Assembly: GCF_010671605.1 (NCBI RefSeq)
Contig: NZ_JAABOO010000001.1
Location: 1,240,001-1,304,000, forward strand
Direction of reading: 5' to 3'
Source: Leptobacterium flavescens
Lineage (GTDB): Bacteria > Bacteroidota > Bacteroidia > Flavobacteriales > Flavobacteriaceae
Length of the DNA: 64,000 nucleotides
This document shows, piece after piece, positions 15,673-24,444 of the stretch. Position 1 is the stretch's first letter; every line of letters begins with the position of its first letter. The position numbers and the translations under genes were made by a program. The notes beneath the pieces were generated by a model that saw nothing but the letters and a program-made list of their open reading frames with translations, was not told the origin of the DNA and ran no database searches.

Positions 15673-15680
15673 TACCTTTG
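15673..15680 (+). promoter_or_regulatory. Efflux operon promoter -7 box (TACCTTTG)
   Basis: A perfect TAnnTTTG, 15 bases before the ATG of the regulator at 15696 and seven bases after the palindrome. Confidence 0.65.
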
Positions 15681-15695
15681 TACAAACTTTTCAAA

Positions 15696-16148
15696 ATGAA
15701 GCCGATAGAGCTGTATGCTGAAATCCTGAAAAATGAAAACTACCCACCCATAGCCGGGAAGATCCTGGGTTTATTCTATACTTCCGATCAGAAGTATTTC
15801 ACTTTTGAAGAGATCATGGAGCAAATAAATGCCAGCAAAAGTGCTACCAGCAAGGCCCTTAAGATTTTACTGGATACGGGAGAAGTAAACTTTATGATCA
15901 AAGAAAAAAGTAAAAGACGGAGGTTGTTCTACATGGATATTGAAGGCTGTAAACAAAGGATCTATTCATCTGTTTCAGCCTATGGTACTTATTATGCTCT
16001 ACTGAAAGATACTCTCAACAAGAGGTCCGGCAATAACGAAGAATTAAACAGTTATATGAAAAGCGAAATAAAATTCTGGGAGGAAACCCTGGAGTTTATT
16101 AAAGATCGCATCACTTCTAATTTTGATATACCATTTGACAAAAATTAA
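15696..16148 (+). CDS. GbsR/MarR-family winged-helix regulator
   Basis: A 150-residue DNA-binding protein. The winged helix spans about 15-80 (PPIAGKILGLFYTSDQKYFT, then ASKSATSKALKILLDTGEV as recognition helix and KEKSKRRRLFY as wing), like GbsR (COG1510). A helical dimer segment follows. The start ATG at 15696 was preferred over an in-frame TTG at 15678 that lies inside the promoter. The stop is four bases from the next gene, so it is the first gene of the efflux operon and probably its repressor, acting on the palindrome at 15648-15665. The inducer is unknown. Confidence 0.85.
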   Translation: MKPIELYAEILKNENYPPIAGKILGLFYTSDQKYFTFEEIMEQINASKSATSKALKILLDTGEVNFMIKEKSKRRRLFYMDIEGCKQRIYSSVSAYGTYYALLKDTLNKRSGNNEELNSYMKSEIKFWEETLEFIKDRITSNFDIPFDKN

Positions 16149-16152
16149 GCGT

Positions 16153-18486
16153 ATGAAACAACATTTATTATTCATTGCACTCCTCTTTACCTTTTTGGGG
16201 TTCTCACAAGGTAAAAAGGATTATGAGATAGGTATCTTACTGGATAATCAGACTCCCGAGCTGGCTCCGCTGCTCCGGGAGCTTCAAAACGAGATAAAAT
16301 CTGTGGTAGGTGCAGATGCCAATATCAATTTCTCCGATAAAAACATACTCACCAATTATTACGATCTGCAGAAGGCGGAAGCTAATTACAATACGCTTAT
16401 CAATAATGAAACCGATATCATTCTTGCTTTCGGGCCGATCAATAATACGGTAATCACCCGTCAGCAGGAACACAAAAAACCAACTATTCTTTTCGGAACA
16501 GTAAACAGCGACCTCATCCGGTTAAAGGAAGGACAGCAATCTTCGGGCATTCATAATTTTGCCTACCTGATCGCCTCTCAATCCTTTAATGAAGATCTTA
16601 AAACGCTACAGCAACTTTCCAATTTTAAAAAGGTAGGTATCGCTATAGAAAAAGATATTGCGGACGTGTTGCCTTTCAGGGAAATTTTCGATCAGGAACT
16701 GGCTGCTTTAGATGCTTCCTATACTCTTATTCCCTATGAGAACATAAGCGATCTGACCGGGCAACTGGAAGGAATTGATGCATTTTACCTGGCCGGAGGT
16801 TTCTTTCTGAACGAAGATGAGATCAAACAACTGGCACAGGCACTTATTGTCAAAAAGATCCCCTCCTTTACATCTACCGATATAGATGACGTGGAAGCAG
16901 GACTCCTGGCTACCAATCAGGCGGAGGAAAATATCAGTCAGTTCTTCAGGCGCATTGCATTGAGTGTGGAGGCCTACGTTAACGGAACAGATCTGGCCGA
17001 ACTTCCCATCTATCTGGACTACGAAGATAAGTTAACCGTGAACTACAATACCGCAGAGAGGGTAGGCATCCCTATAAAATACAGCCTGATCGCTACCACG
17101 AATTTTGTAGGCGATTTTGAAAATGTTCTCTCCGAGAAAAAATACAACCTTCTGGAAGTAATGAATGATGCCGTCGGAAGGAACCTCAACCTACAGGCCA
17201 GCAAAAAAGATGTGGAACTGAGAACACAGGATGTAAAGACTGCCAAAAGTAATTACCTGCCCAATATAACGGCTGCAGCTACGGGAACCTATGTAGATCC
17301 GGATCTGGCAGAAATTTCGGGAGGGCAAAATCCGGAGTATTCAACAGCCGGAAATATTACGCTTCAGCAAACCATTTTCTCAGAATCTGCCAATGCCAAT
17401 ATCAACATTCAGAAAAACCTGGAAAAGGCACAGCAGGAAAGTTTCAATGCCGATCAGCTCAATACGCTGCTCGATGCTTCCAATGCCTATTTTAATGCCT
17501 TGATATTAAAAGCAAACCTGCAGATACAGAGTCAGAACCTGGATGTTACCAAGAAGAACCTGGAGATCGCCACGCAAAACTATGAGGCCGGACAATCAGG
17601 AAAATCAGATGTCCTCAGGTTCCGAAGTGAACTGGCAAGCAATACACAATCCCTGGTAGAAGCTGCCAATCAGCTGGAACAGGCATATTATGCCCTAAAC
17701 CAGGTGCTCAACAACCCTATAGATTTTGAGATCGATGTGGATGAAGCCGAATTGGAAAAAGGCATCTTTGAAGGTTATGATTACGAGCGGTTCCGGGATT
17801 TCCTGGACGACCCCACCCTCCGGAGGCCTTTTGTTTCCTTTTTAGTGGAAGAAGCTCTCCGCAATGCTCCCGAACTAAAATCTCTTGATTACAATATAAA
17901 AGCAACCGAACGCAATATTAAACTCAACGGATCCGGTAGGTTCCTCCCTACCCTGGCATTGCAAGGCCAGTATAACAGGAGTTTTAATCAATGGGGAGCG
18001 GGAAGTACCCCGGAACCCGTATTGAACAGCAATTACAATATCGGTTTAAATCTCTCTATTCCTATTTTCCGGCAAAATCAGCAAAACATCAACAGGCAGA
18101 CCGCCATCATACAGAAAGATCAGCTGGAGATCAATACAGACAATACCAAACTGAATATAGAGCGAAATGTTAATGATGCCGTTTTGAGCATTATCAATCA
18201 GATCGCCAATATTGAACTCTCTCAGGTTTCCGAGCAAACAGCAAAAGAAGCTTTGGAATTAACCCAGGCTTCCTATGCCAACGGAGCCGTAAACCTGGTG
18301 CAGCTCATAGATGCTCAGACCAATTACTTACAGGCTCAGCTGGCAAAAGCAAATGCCGTATACAACTACTTCCTGAGTTCCATTCAGCTGGAAAGGATCA
18401 TCGGTTACTATTTTCTGTTGCATACGGAAGCAGAGAACCAGCAGTTTATCCAGCGTTTTAACCAGTATATGATCGGGAGACAATAA
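16153..18486 (+). CDS. Fusion of ABC substrate-binding-like domain with TolC outer-membrane channel
   Basis: A 777-residue protein with a signal peptide (MKQHLLFIALLFTFLGFSQG). Residues about 22-335 resemble the ABC_sub_bind (PF04392) periplasmic fold: DIILAFGPINNTV, IDAFYLAGGFF, GLLATNQAEENISQFFRRIAL, ELPIYLDYEDKLTVN. Residues about 345-770 are a TolC-type barrel/alpha-tunnel protomer with its two related halves. TolC channels are normally about 420-490 residues, so the first part is an added domain. It is the outer-membrane part of the RND pump encoded next. The added periplasmic domain may bind a ligand or pump partner; that is inference. The start ATG at 16153 gives a clean signal peptide. 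Confidence 0.85.
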   Translation: MKQHLLFIALLFTFLGFSQGKKDYEIGILLDNQTPELAPLLRELQNEIKSVVGADANINFSDKNILTNYYDLQKAEANYNTLINNETDIILAFGPINNTVITRQQEHKKPTILFGTVNSDLIRLKEGQQSSGIHNFAYLIASQSFNEDLKTLQQLSNFKKVGIAIEKDIADVLPFREIFDQELAALDASYTLIPYENISDLTGQLEGIDAFYLAGGFFLNEDEIKQLAQALIVKKIPSFTSTDIDDVEAGLLATNQAEENISQFFRRIALSVEAYVNGTDLAELPIYLDYEDKLTVNYNTAERVGIPIKYSLIATTNFVGDFENVLSEKKYNLLEVMNDAVGRNLNLQASKKDVELRTQDVKTAKSNYLPNITAAATGTYVDPDLAEISGGQNPEYSTAGNITLQQTIFSESANANINIQKNLEKAQQESFNADQLNTLLDASNAYFNALILKANLQIQSQNLDVTKKNLEIATQNYEAGQSGKSDVLRFRSELASNTQSLVEAANQLEQAYYALNQVLNNPIDFEIDVDEAELEKGIFEGYDYERFRDFLDDPTLRRPFVSFLVEEALRNAPELKSLDYNIKATERNIKLNGSGRFLPTLALQGQYNRSFNQWGAGSTPEPVLNSNYNIGLNLSIPIFRQNQQNINRQTAIIQKDQLEINTDNTKLNIERNVNDAVLSIINQIANIELSQVSEQTAKEALELTQASYANGAVNLVQLIDAQTNYLQAQLAKANAVYNYFLSSIQLERIIGYYFLLHTEAENQQFIQRFNQYMIGRQ

Positions 18487-18500
18487 AAAAGACACTAAAA

Positions 18501-19625
18501 ATGAAAATAACAAAATATAAAACCAGAAAAAAAATGAATAATTCGAATCTATTCAAGGCACTGTTTCTTATTGCCGTGTTCTCTTTGTCTTCCTGTGGCG
18601 GAGAAAAGAAAACGGAAGAAAAAATAGTACGTCCGGTACAGTATCAGGAAGTTGGTTTTTTGGGAGGTGAGAAAATAAGGACCTTTAACGGAACCGCAAA
18701 AACAGATAAAATTATCAATCTGAGTTTCCGGAACAATGGTATCATCACAGAATTCAATATCAGACTGGGGCAGGAAGTAAAGAAAGGGCAGTTACTTGCC
18801 AAACTGGATAATGTACAGTCGAGACTGGCCTATCAGCAGGCAGTTTCTTCACTAAACAGTGCAGCTTCTCAGATGAATACCGCCAAATTAAGTCTGGACA
18901 GGACGCGATCGCTCTACGAAAAGGGAAGTGCTTCCTTAAGTGATTTTGAGAGTGCCAAAAACTCATACAGAACTGCATTGGCCAGTCATGAATCTCAGAA
19001 AAGAAGCGTTGATATTCAGCAGGAACAAATACGATACGGTTATCTATACGCCCCCGAAGACGGGGTTATTGCCAGTGTAAGTGCCGAGATAGACGAGAAT
19101 GTAACCCCCGGGCAGAATATTGCGGTTCTGAATGCGGGAACGGATATGGAGATCTCTCTGGGACTACCCGAAAGTGTGATCAACAGGGTAAAACAGGGAA
19201 TGAATGTAACGATAGATTTTTCTTCTCTGGCAGGAAAACAGTTTAACGGCCGGGTAACAGAGGTAGCACCTGCTGTAGATGCTTCCACTTCTACCTATCT
19301 GGTCAGGATAATTGTCACCGATCCGTCCGAGGAAATAAAAACGGGAATGGCAGCTAATGTGACCTTCGATTTCGGAGATGGCGAAAGCACAGCCAATACT
19401 TTAGTAGTTCCGGCCAAATCTGTAGGTGAAGACGGAAGCGGACAATTTGTATTTTTAATTGAAGGAGATGAAGCCGGAAATGGCGTTGTTAAAAAGCAGT
19501 ATGTTGATATCGGAGAACTGACATCCGAAGGTTTTGAAATAAAAAGCGGTCTTTCTGCAGGGCAAAAAATTGCCACTGCCGGTTTACAGACCCTTTTGGA
19601 CGGACAGGAAGTTCGTTTACAATAA
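18501..19625 (+). CDS. RND efflux periplasmic adaptor (HlyD/MFP) lipoprotein
   Basis: A 374-residue membrane fusion protein. Lipobox LSSC follows a hydrophobic stretch (FKALFLIAVFSLSSCGG), so it is lipid-anchored in the inner membrane. The order is beta-barrel/lipoyl half (IRLGQEVKKGQLLAKLDNV), helical hairpin (about 105-180), second lipoyl half (LYAPEDGVIASVSAEIDE), then the barrel and membrane-proximal domains. It bridges the TolC-type protein and the RND pump encoded on either side. The start could also be the ATG at 18534 (MNNSNLFK), which gives a more usual signal length. Confidence 0.92.
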   Translation: MKITKYKTRKKMNNSNLFKALFLIAVFSLSSCGGEKKTEEKIVRPVQYQEVGFLGGEKIRTFNGTAKTDKIINLSFRNNGIITEFNIRLGQEVKKGQLLAKLDNVQSRLAYQQAVSSLNSAASQMNTAKLSLDRTRSLYEKGSASLSDFESAKNSYRTALASHESQKRSVDIQQEQIRYGYLYAPEDGVIASVSAEIDENVTPGQNIAVLNAGTDMEISLGLPESVINRVKQGMNVTIDFSSLAGKQFNGRVTEVAPAVDASTSTYLVRIIVTDPSEEIKTGMAANVTFDFGDGESTANTLVVPAKSVGEDGSGQFVFLIEGDEAGNGVVKKQYVDIGELTSEGFEIKSGLSAGQKIATAGLQTLLDGQEVRLQ

Positions 19626-19675
19626 GTACCGGACCCGGTAAAAAACAGGAATCCGAAAAATAAAATCGACGACAA

Positions 19676-22600
19676 ATGAATTTAGCACAATTCTCCATAG
19701 ATAAAAACAGGATCACATTTACGGTTCTCGGAACCATCATATTAATGGGACTCGTTCTCTACCAGTCTCTGTCGCGGGATAGCATGCCGCCCTATACGGT
19801 AAGGGTAGCCACCGTGGTTTCTACTTTTCCGGGAGCCAGCCCCGAACGGGTGGAGTTACTGGTTACCGACAAAGTGGAAAAAATAGCACAGGAGCTTCCC
19901 GAATTAAAAGAAGTAAACAGTACGTCCAGATCCGGGCTTTCGGTAGTATCGGTAACACTTAAAGATGAAGTTGGGCCCGAAAAACTACAGGCTGTCTGGG
20001 ATCGCCTGCGAAGAAAACTGGATGCCATGCAAGGCCTGCCTCAGGGAGTGCAACTCCAGTTAAATGACGACGGGATCGGGGATGTTTACGGGATCATTGT
20101 AGGTCTGAGCAGTGATGGTTTCTCCTATGCTCAGATGAAGGAATATGCAGACGACATTAAAGACGATCTCATCAAACTGGAAGATGCGGCGAAAGTAGAG
20201 CTGGGGGGAGAACAGGAAGAACGGGTCTTTGTAGAATTCGATAACACCCGCCTTAAAGAATACAATCTCTCTGCCAGCAAATTGCAGAACATCATAGCAT
20301 CTACCAATATTCTCAGTTCCGGAGGGCAGATCAATCTGGAAGATGAACGGATCATTTTAGAGCCTACGGGAAATTTCAATTCGGTAGAAGATATAAAAAG
20401 AACCCTCGTTCCGGTAGGTGATGGGAGTCAGCTGGTATATCTGGGAGATATTACCAATATAAAACAAGGGTATATAGACCCTCCTACGCAGAGGGTCAGG
20501 GTAAACGGGAAGGATGCCATTTCCCTTCATGTCAACCTTAAAAAAGGTGCTAATATCATCAAGCTGGGAGAAGAGGTAAACCAGGTGATGACCGAATGGA
20601 AGTCAAAACTTCCGGTAGGACTGGAAATAACACGACTGGCCTCAATGGATAGTTATATCGACTTTAAGATCAGCGATTTTATCAGCAACCTCCTTCAATC
20701 TATCAGTATTGTATTGCTGGTGATGCTTATTTTCCTCGGTTTCAGAACCGGAACCATCATAGCCAGTCTGATCCCCATAGTAACCATTATGACCCTGATG
20801 CTGATGGGGCTTATCAATATGGGACTCAACCAGGTAACCCTGGCTGCCCTGATCATGGCCCTTGGAATGATGGTAGACAATGCCATTGTGGTAGCCGAAA
20901 CTATTATGGTGAAAATGGAAAAGGGAATGGATGCCAAAAAAGCGGCTATTCAGGCTTGTTCGGAGCTTTTTACTCCCCTACTGATCTCAACGCTGACCAC
21001 TTCGGCGGCCTTCCTGGCTTTTTATCTGGCCGAATCTACAATGGGCGATATCGTAGGGCCTATTTTTGTGGTTATTTCTCTGGCTTTATTATCATCATGG
21101 ATCATCGCTCTTACTGTGATCACGCTTTTCTGTTATCTGTTCCTGAAGATCAAACCCAAGGGAGAAAAAAAGCCCAGTTTGATAGATCGCGCCATCGATA
21201 CCATGAAAAGATATTACAAGAATATTATTCTAAGAGCACTTGCATCTAAAAGACTGGTCCTCTTCGGAATTATCGGCTTGTTCCTTCTGTCCCTATTTGG
21301 ATTTACAAAGCTTCCTTTCCTCTTTTTCCCCGATAGCGACAGGAATATGATCACCATAGATATTAACCTTCCACAGGGAACGAGAATAGAACGTACTTCC
21401 GGGATCGTTGAGCAGATAGAACAGTATATGAAGGATTCCCTTCAGGTATCTTCTTCCAGAACGGAAGGGATTATCGACTGGTCTTCCTATATCGGTGAAG
21501 GTCCCGAATCCTATGACCAGGGATATTCTCCGGACGAAGCTAATTCGAGCTATGCACATTTACTGGTCAATACCTCATCAGCCGAGCTTAATCAGCAAAT
21601 GATAGACAGGCTGGATGCTTATAGCTTTAAAAGTTTCCCCAATGCAGACATTAAGGTAGGACCACTGGGAGCCGGTGGAGGCGGAACCCCCATAGAGATC
21701 AAGGTTTCGGGAGATAGCCCGGATGAATTGGCTAAAATATCAGAAGCTGTTAAACTAAAACTCTCGGTCATTGCCGGAACTAAAAATATAAAAGACGACT
21801 GGGGGCCTAAAAGTAAAAAGTTTGTAATAGATATAGATCAGAGCAGAGCCCAGACCGCCGGGATCACGAGTCAGGATATTGCTACTTCCCTGCAAACGGT
21901 ACTCGACGGTTTCCAGACCGGAGAATACAGAGAGGATGATAAGTCTATCCCGATCGTGATGCGTAGTGAGGCCAACCAGCAGCAAAGCCTGGAATCTCTG
22001 GAAACCCTGAACATCTATGCTCAGAATTCGGGGAAAAGTGTACCCCTGCTTCAGGTGGCAACCATCGTACCTGAATGGCAGTATTCCAAGATCAGGCGAT
22101 TGGACCTGAACAGAACGATAAATATATCGAGTGAATTACGTGCAGACGGGAATGCTTCTGCCATTACAGCAGAGATCACTCCCTGGCTGGATGAGCAAAA
22201 ACAGAACTGGCCTGCGGGTTATGATTATCAGTTTGGGGGGGATGCAAAAAGTACGGCAGACAATATGGGAGCCGTAATAAAGTATCTGCCGCTTTCAGGT
22301 TTTATCATTTTATTACTTCTCATCATACAGTTTAATTCGTTCAGGAAGACTCTGATGGTTACCTCAACTATTCCACTGGGAGTTATAGGAGTGGTTATCG
22401 GGCTGATGATCTTTCAGGAGCCTTTCGGATTTATGCCCTTCCTCGGAGTAATTTCCCTGGCAGGGATCGTGATCAATAATGCTATCGTGCTTATCGACAG
22501 GATCGAGATTGAACAAAATGAAATAAAACGCAATATCAAAGATGCTATTATCGCTGCTTGTCTGCAGCGTTTCCGTCCTATCCTCCTGGCTACCTTCACC

Positions 22601-22789
22601 ACTGTTCTCGGGTTGATCCCCTTGTATATCAGCGGAGGTGAAATGTGGGAAGGAATGGCAGTAAGTATCATGGTCGGACTCCTGTTCGGTACGGTAATTA
22701 CACTGATCTTTATCCCCTCTTTTTACAGTATCCTGTTTAAGGTGAACTACAAGGGTTATGAATTCGATGAAAAACTACTGGAAGAATAA
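19676..22789 (+). CDS. RND-family inner-membrane efflux transporter (AcrB-like)
   Basis: A 1037-residue proton-driven pump with the RND layout: TM1 near residue 15, a large periplasmic loop, a TM2-6 block, a second loop and a TM8-12 block. Typical signatures are FPGASPERVELLVTDKVE and GMMVDNAIVVAETI in TM4, where only the first Asp of the usual DD pair is kept. In TM10, GIVINNAIVLIDRI has Asn where AcrB has its relay Lys. This pattern occurs in other RND branches, so it may mean a different proton path rather than loss of function. It forms a tripartite system with the two genes before it; the substrate is unknown. Confidence 0.94.
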   Translation: MNLAQFSIDKNRITFTVLGTIILMGLVLYQSLSRDSMPPYTVRVATVVSTFPGASPERVELLVTDKVEKIAQELPELKEVNSTSRSGLSVVSVTLKDEVGPEKLQAVWDRLRRKLDAMQGLPQGVQLQLNDDGIGDVYGIIVGLSSDGFSYAQMKEYADDIKDDLIKLEDAAKVELGGEQEERVFVEFDNTRLKEYNLSASKLQNIIASTNILSSGGQINLEDERIILEPTGNFNSVEDIKRTLVPVGDGSQLVYLGDITNIKQGYIDPPTQRVRVNGKDAISLHVNLKKGANIIKLGEEVNQVMTEWKSKLPVGLEITRLASMDSYIDFKISDFISNLLQSISIVLLVMLIFLGFRTGTIIASLIPIVTIMTLMLMGLINMGLNQVTLAALIMALGMMVDNAIVVAETIMVKMEKGMDAKKAAIQACSELFTPLLISTLTTSAAFLAFYLAESTMGDIVGPIFVVISLALLSSWIIALTVITLFCYLFLKIKPKGEKKPSLIDRAIDTMKRYYKNIILRALASKRLVLFGIIGLFLLSLFGFTKLPFLFFPDSDRNMITIDINLPQGTRIERTSGIVEQIEQYMKDSLQVSSSRTEGIIDWSSYIGEGPESYDQGYSPDEANSSYAHLLVNTSSAELNQQMIDRLDAYSFKSFPNADIKVGPLGAGGGGTPIEIKVSGDSPDELAKISEAVKLKLSVIAGTKNIKDDWGPKSKKFVIDIDQSRAQTAGITSQDIATSLQTVLDGFQTGEYREDDKSIPIVMRSEANQQQSLESLETLNIYAQNSGKSVPLLQVATIVPEWQYSKIRRLDLNRTINISSELRADGNASAITAEITPWLDEQKQNWPAGYDYQFGGDAKSTADNMGAVIKYLPLSGFIILLLLIIQFNSFRKTLMVTSTIPLGVIGVVIGLMIFQEPFGFMPFLGVISLAGIVINNAIVLIDRIEIEQNEIKRNIKDAIIAACLQRFRPILLATFTTVLGLIPLYISGGEMWEGMAVSIMVGLLFGTVITLIFIPSFYSILFKVNYKGYEFDEKLLEE

Positions 22790-22804
22790 TTTTATCTGTA
22801 TAAA

Positions 22805-23470
22805 ATGATCAAAAAATTTTATAAAAACCGCTTTGAGATCTTCTTTTTCAGCATGCTGACTATCCTGTTCGGATCATTGGTAGTCCCTATAGATTTTTTT
22901 GAAAAAGTTCTGGTTCCCATCCTATTTCTGATAAACATCATTGCAGGGATTCTGCTGATCTCCAAAAAGAAGAAACTGGTCTGGTTTTTTATCATCCTTC
23001 TTATCAGTGCTTCTTCTGTTTTCGGAGCCGATATGATGAGTAAGCACTTCGAGAGCTCCACCCAGTTTATACGAATGGGGATCTATTTCCTTTTTTACTC
23101 TACGGTAACCATAGAGATTATAAAGCAGGTATGGAATGCCAAATTCGTAAATAAGAATGTTATCATAGGCCTGATGAGTGGTTATGTATCGCTGGGCCTG
23201 ATCGCCTTCTTTATTTTTACCAGTATCGATATCAGCACTCCGGGATCTTTTGAAGGGATCCTTCTGGATGATCAGAGCCCATCGGCCAGGATGGATTCTC
23301 TTATTTATTACAGTTATATCACCCTGCTTACTATCGGATACGGAGAGATTATTCCTGTAACTCCCGTAGCACAGAAAGCAGCTATCCTGGTAGGACTGAT
23401 GGGGCAGTTCTATATTGTGATCATTACCGCCGTAGTGGTGGAAAAATACATCCGGCACTCCAATAAATAG
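22805..23470 (+). CDS. Potassium channel family membrane protein
   Basis: A 221-residue protein with about six hydrophobic segments and a K+ selectivity filter TIGYG at 176-180 (YYSYITLLTIGYGEIIPVTP), followed by a last membrane helix. No arginine-rich voltage sensor and no cytoplasmic RCK domain are visible. It would pass K+ across the inner membrane. It starts 15 bases after the RND pump gene, so it is probably in the same transcript; a functional link with the proton-coupled pump is only inference. Confidence 0.88.
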   Translation: MIKKFYKNRFEIFFFSMLTILFGSLVVPIDFFEKVLVPILFLINIIAGILLISKKKKLVWFFIILLISASSVFGADMMSKHFESSTQFIRMGIYFLFYSTVTIEIIKQVWNAKFVNKNVIIGLMSGYVSLGLIAFFIFTSIDISTPGSFEGILLDDQSPSARMDSLIYYSYITLLTIGYGEIIPVTPVAQKAAILVGLMGQFYIVIITAVVVEKYIRHSNK

Positions 23471-23479
23471 TGCCGGAAC

Positions 23480-23680
23480 CTAAAGATCAGGATACTGGTC
23501 TTTAGCTCTCATAACGATATATAATAGAGATATCAAAGCTCTGATGATCTCCCTGCATTCCTTTTTTACTTCCGGATACTCCTGTATGGCCTTGTATACC
23601 TCTCTGTTTTCTTCTTCAGACAGGGCTCCCGCCACGTAGAGTTCCAGAACACCCGATTCTATGTATTCGTTTACATCCAT
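23480..23680 (-). pseudogene. Truncated anti-sigma factor N-terminus
   Basis: A 66-residue frame starting MDVNEYIESGVLELYVAGAL, then SEEENREVYKAIQEYPEVKKE. This closely resembles the N-terminal zinc-free anti-sigma domain of flavobacterial RskA-like anti-sigma factors, which normally continue through a membrane helix into a periplasmic domain (about 250 residues). Here the frame stops after the first domain, and the potassium channel gene lies directly beyond. No ECF sigma gene is adjacent. Most likely a remnant, though a free cytoplasmic sigma-binding domain could still be made. Confidence 0.55.
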
Positions 23681-24033
23681 AATTACCCTCTATTTTTTCA
23701 ATACGATCTCCCTCAAAACCGCAATACATTCTCTTAATCGTGTTTTTATTGTCCCCAACAATAAGTGAATCACCTCATCAAATGTGAATCTGAGATTTGA
23801 TCCATATACATTTACGAAAAAAGAAGGGTATAAGTTTTATTTAAGCAGCAGGAAAGAAAGAATTACAAATTTCATATGATAATGACATTCAAATAATTTT
23901 TTGCAAAAAAGAAGAAAAGGGTAATTTCTTACAGGGTTTTCCCCTATTTTTAAGTTGCGGTTAAAATATTTATAAAAATACTGCTAACTTATCAGTGTCA
24001 TAAACATCTGCTTCAAAAATTAAATCCAAAAGC
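23681..24033. other. Gene-free stretch before the CHAT unit
   Basis: 353 bases without a supportable gene. An inverted repeat ATCAAAT/ATTTGAT (23777-23783 with 23795-23801) is visible. The right half is very A+T-rich (AAGTTGCGGTTAAAATATTT). No perfect TAnnTTTG box was found, so the promoter of the CHAT unit is not located. Confidence 0.5.
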
Positions 24034-24444
24034 ATGGCAAATTCCAATAAAAAAAGAGATGAAAAGGTATTGATTTCCAGCAATTATCTTTCGGGCTCTG
24101 AGATTACATCCGCATTACAGGAAATAGATATTAATACGGAATTAATTTCAGACGAAGAGGAAACCCGTAGTGATCTTCATCCGCTTTTAATGGCAGCTTT
24201 GATTACTGTTACTGCCGCCAGCAGTATTAATATCACCCAGAAATTCATCATCCCAATGATCAGGATCTTAAGGGATAAGTATAAAGGCACAAAACCGGAA
24301 GGCCTTATTATTATAGAATTTCCATCTGTACGGGTAAAATTCAGGTTCGACCTGTCTCCCGAAGATTTTGAACGACAAACAGAAAAAATAAAAGACCTCC
24401 TAGGGAATCCAAAAATCTTTATCACAAAGCACGAAGATGAATAA
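24034..24444 (+). CDS. Small EACC1-like effector-associated protein
   Basis: A 136-residue protein with a polar N-terminus, a hydrophobic helix at about 48-64 (LHPLLMAALITVTAAS), a basic helix (IRILRDKYKG), then a two-strand element (LIIIEFPSVRVKFRFDL) and a final amphipathic helix. This order (hydrophobic helix, basic stretch, short beta element) resembles EACC1, the effector-associated constant component described beside CHAT and similar effectors in conflict systems. The resemblance is from memory and is moderate. Its stop overlaps the ATG of the CHAT gene by eight bases, so the two are translationally coupled. Either a membrane anchor or a regulator of the protease would fit. Confidence 0.5.
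   Translation: MANSNKKRDEKVLISSNYLSGSEITSALQEIDINTELISDEEETRSDLHPLLMAALITVTAASSINITQKFIIPMIRILRDKYKGTKPEGLIIIEFPSVRVKFRFDLSPEDFERQTEKIKDLLGNPKIFITKHEDE

Noticed and set aside
15678-15695. Longer start for the GbsR-like regulator (TTG)
   Set aside because: The codon overlaps the -7 box TACCTTTG; the ATG at 15696 gives the usual N-terminus.
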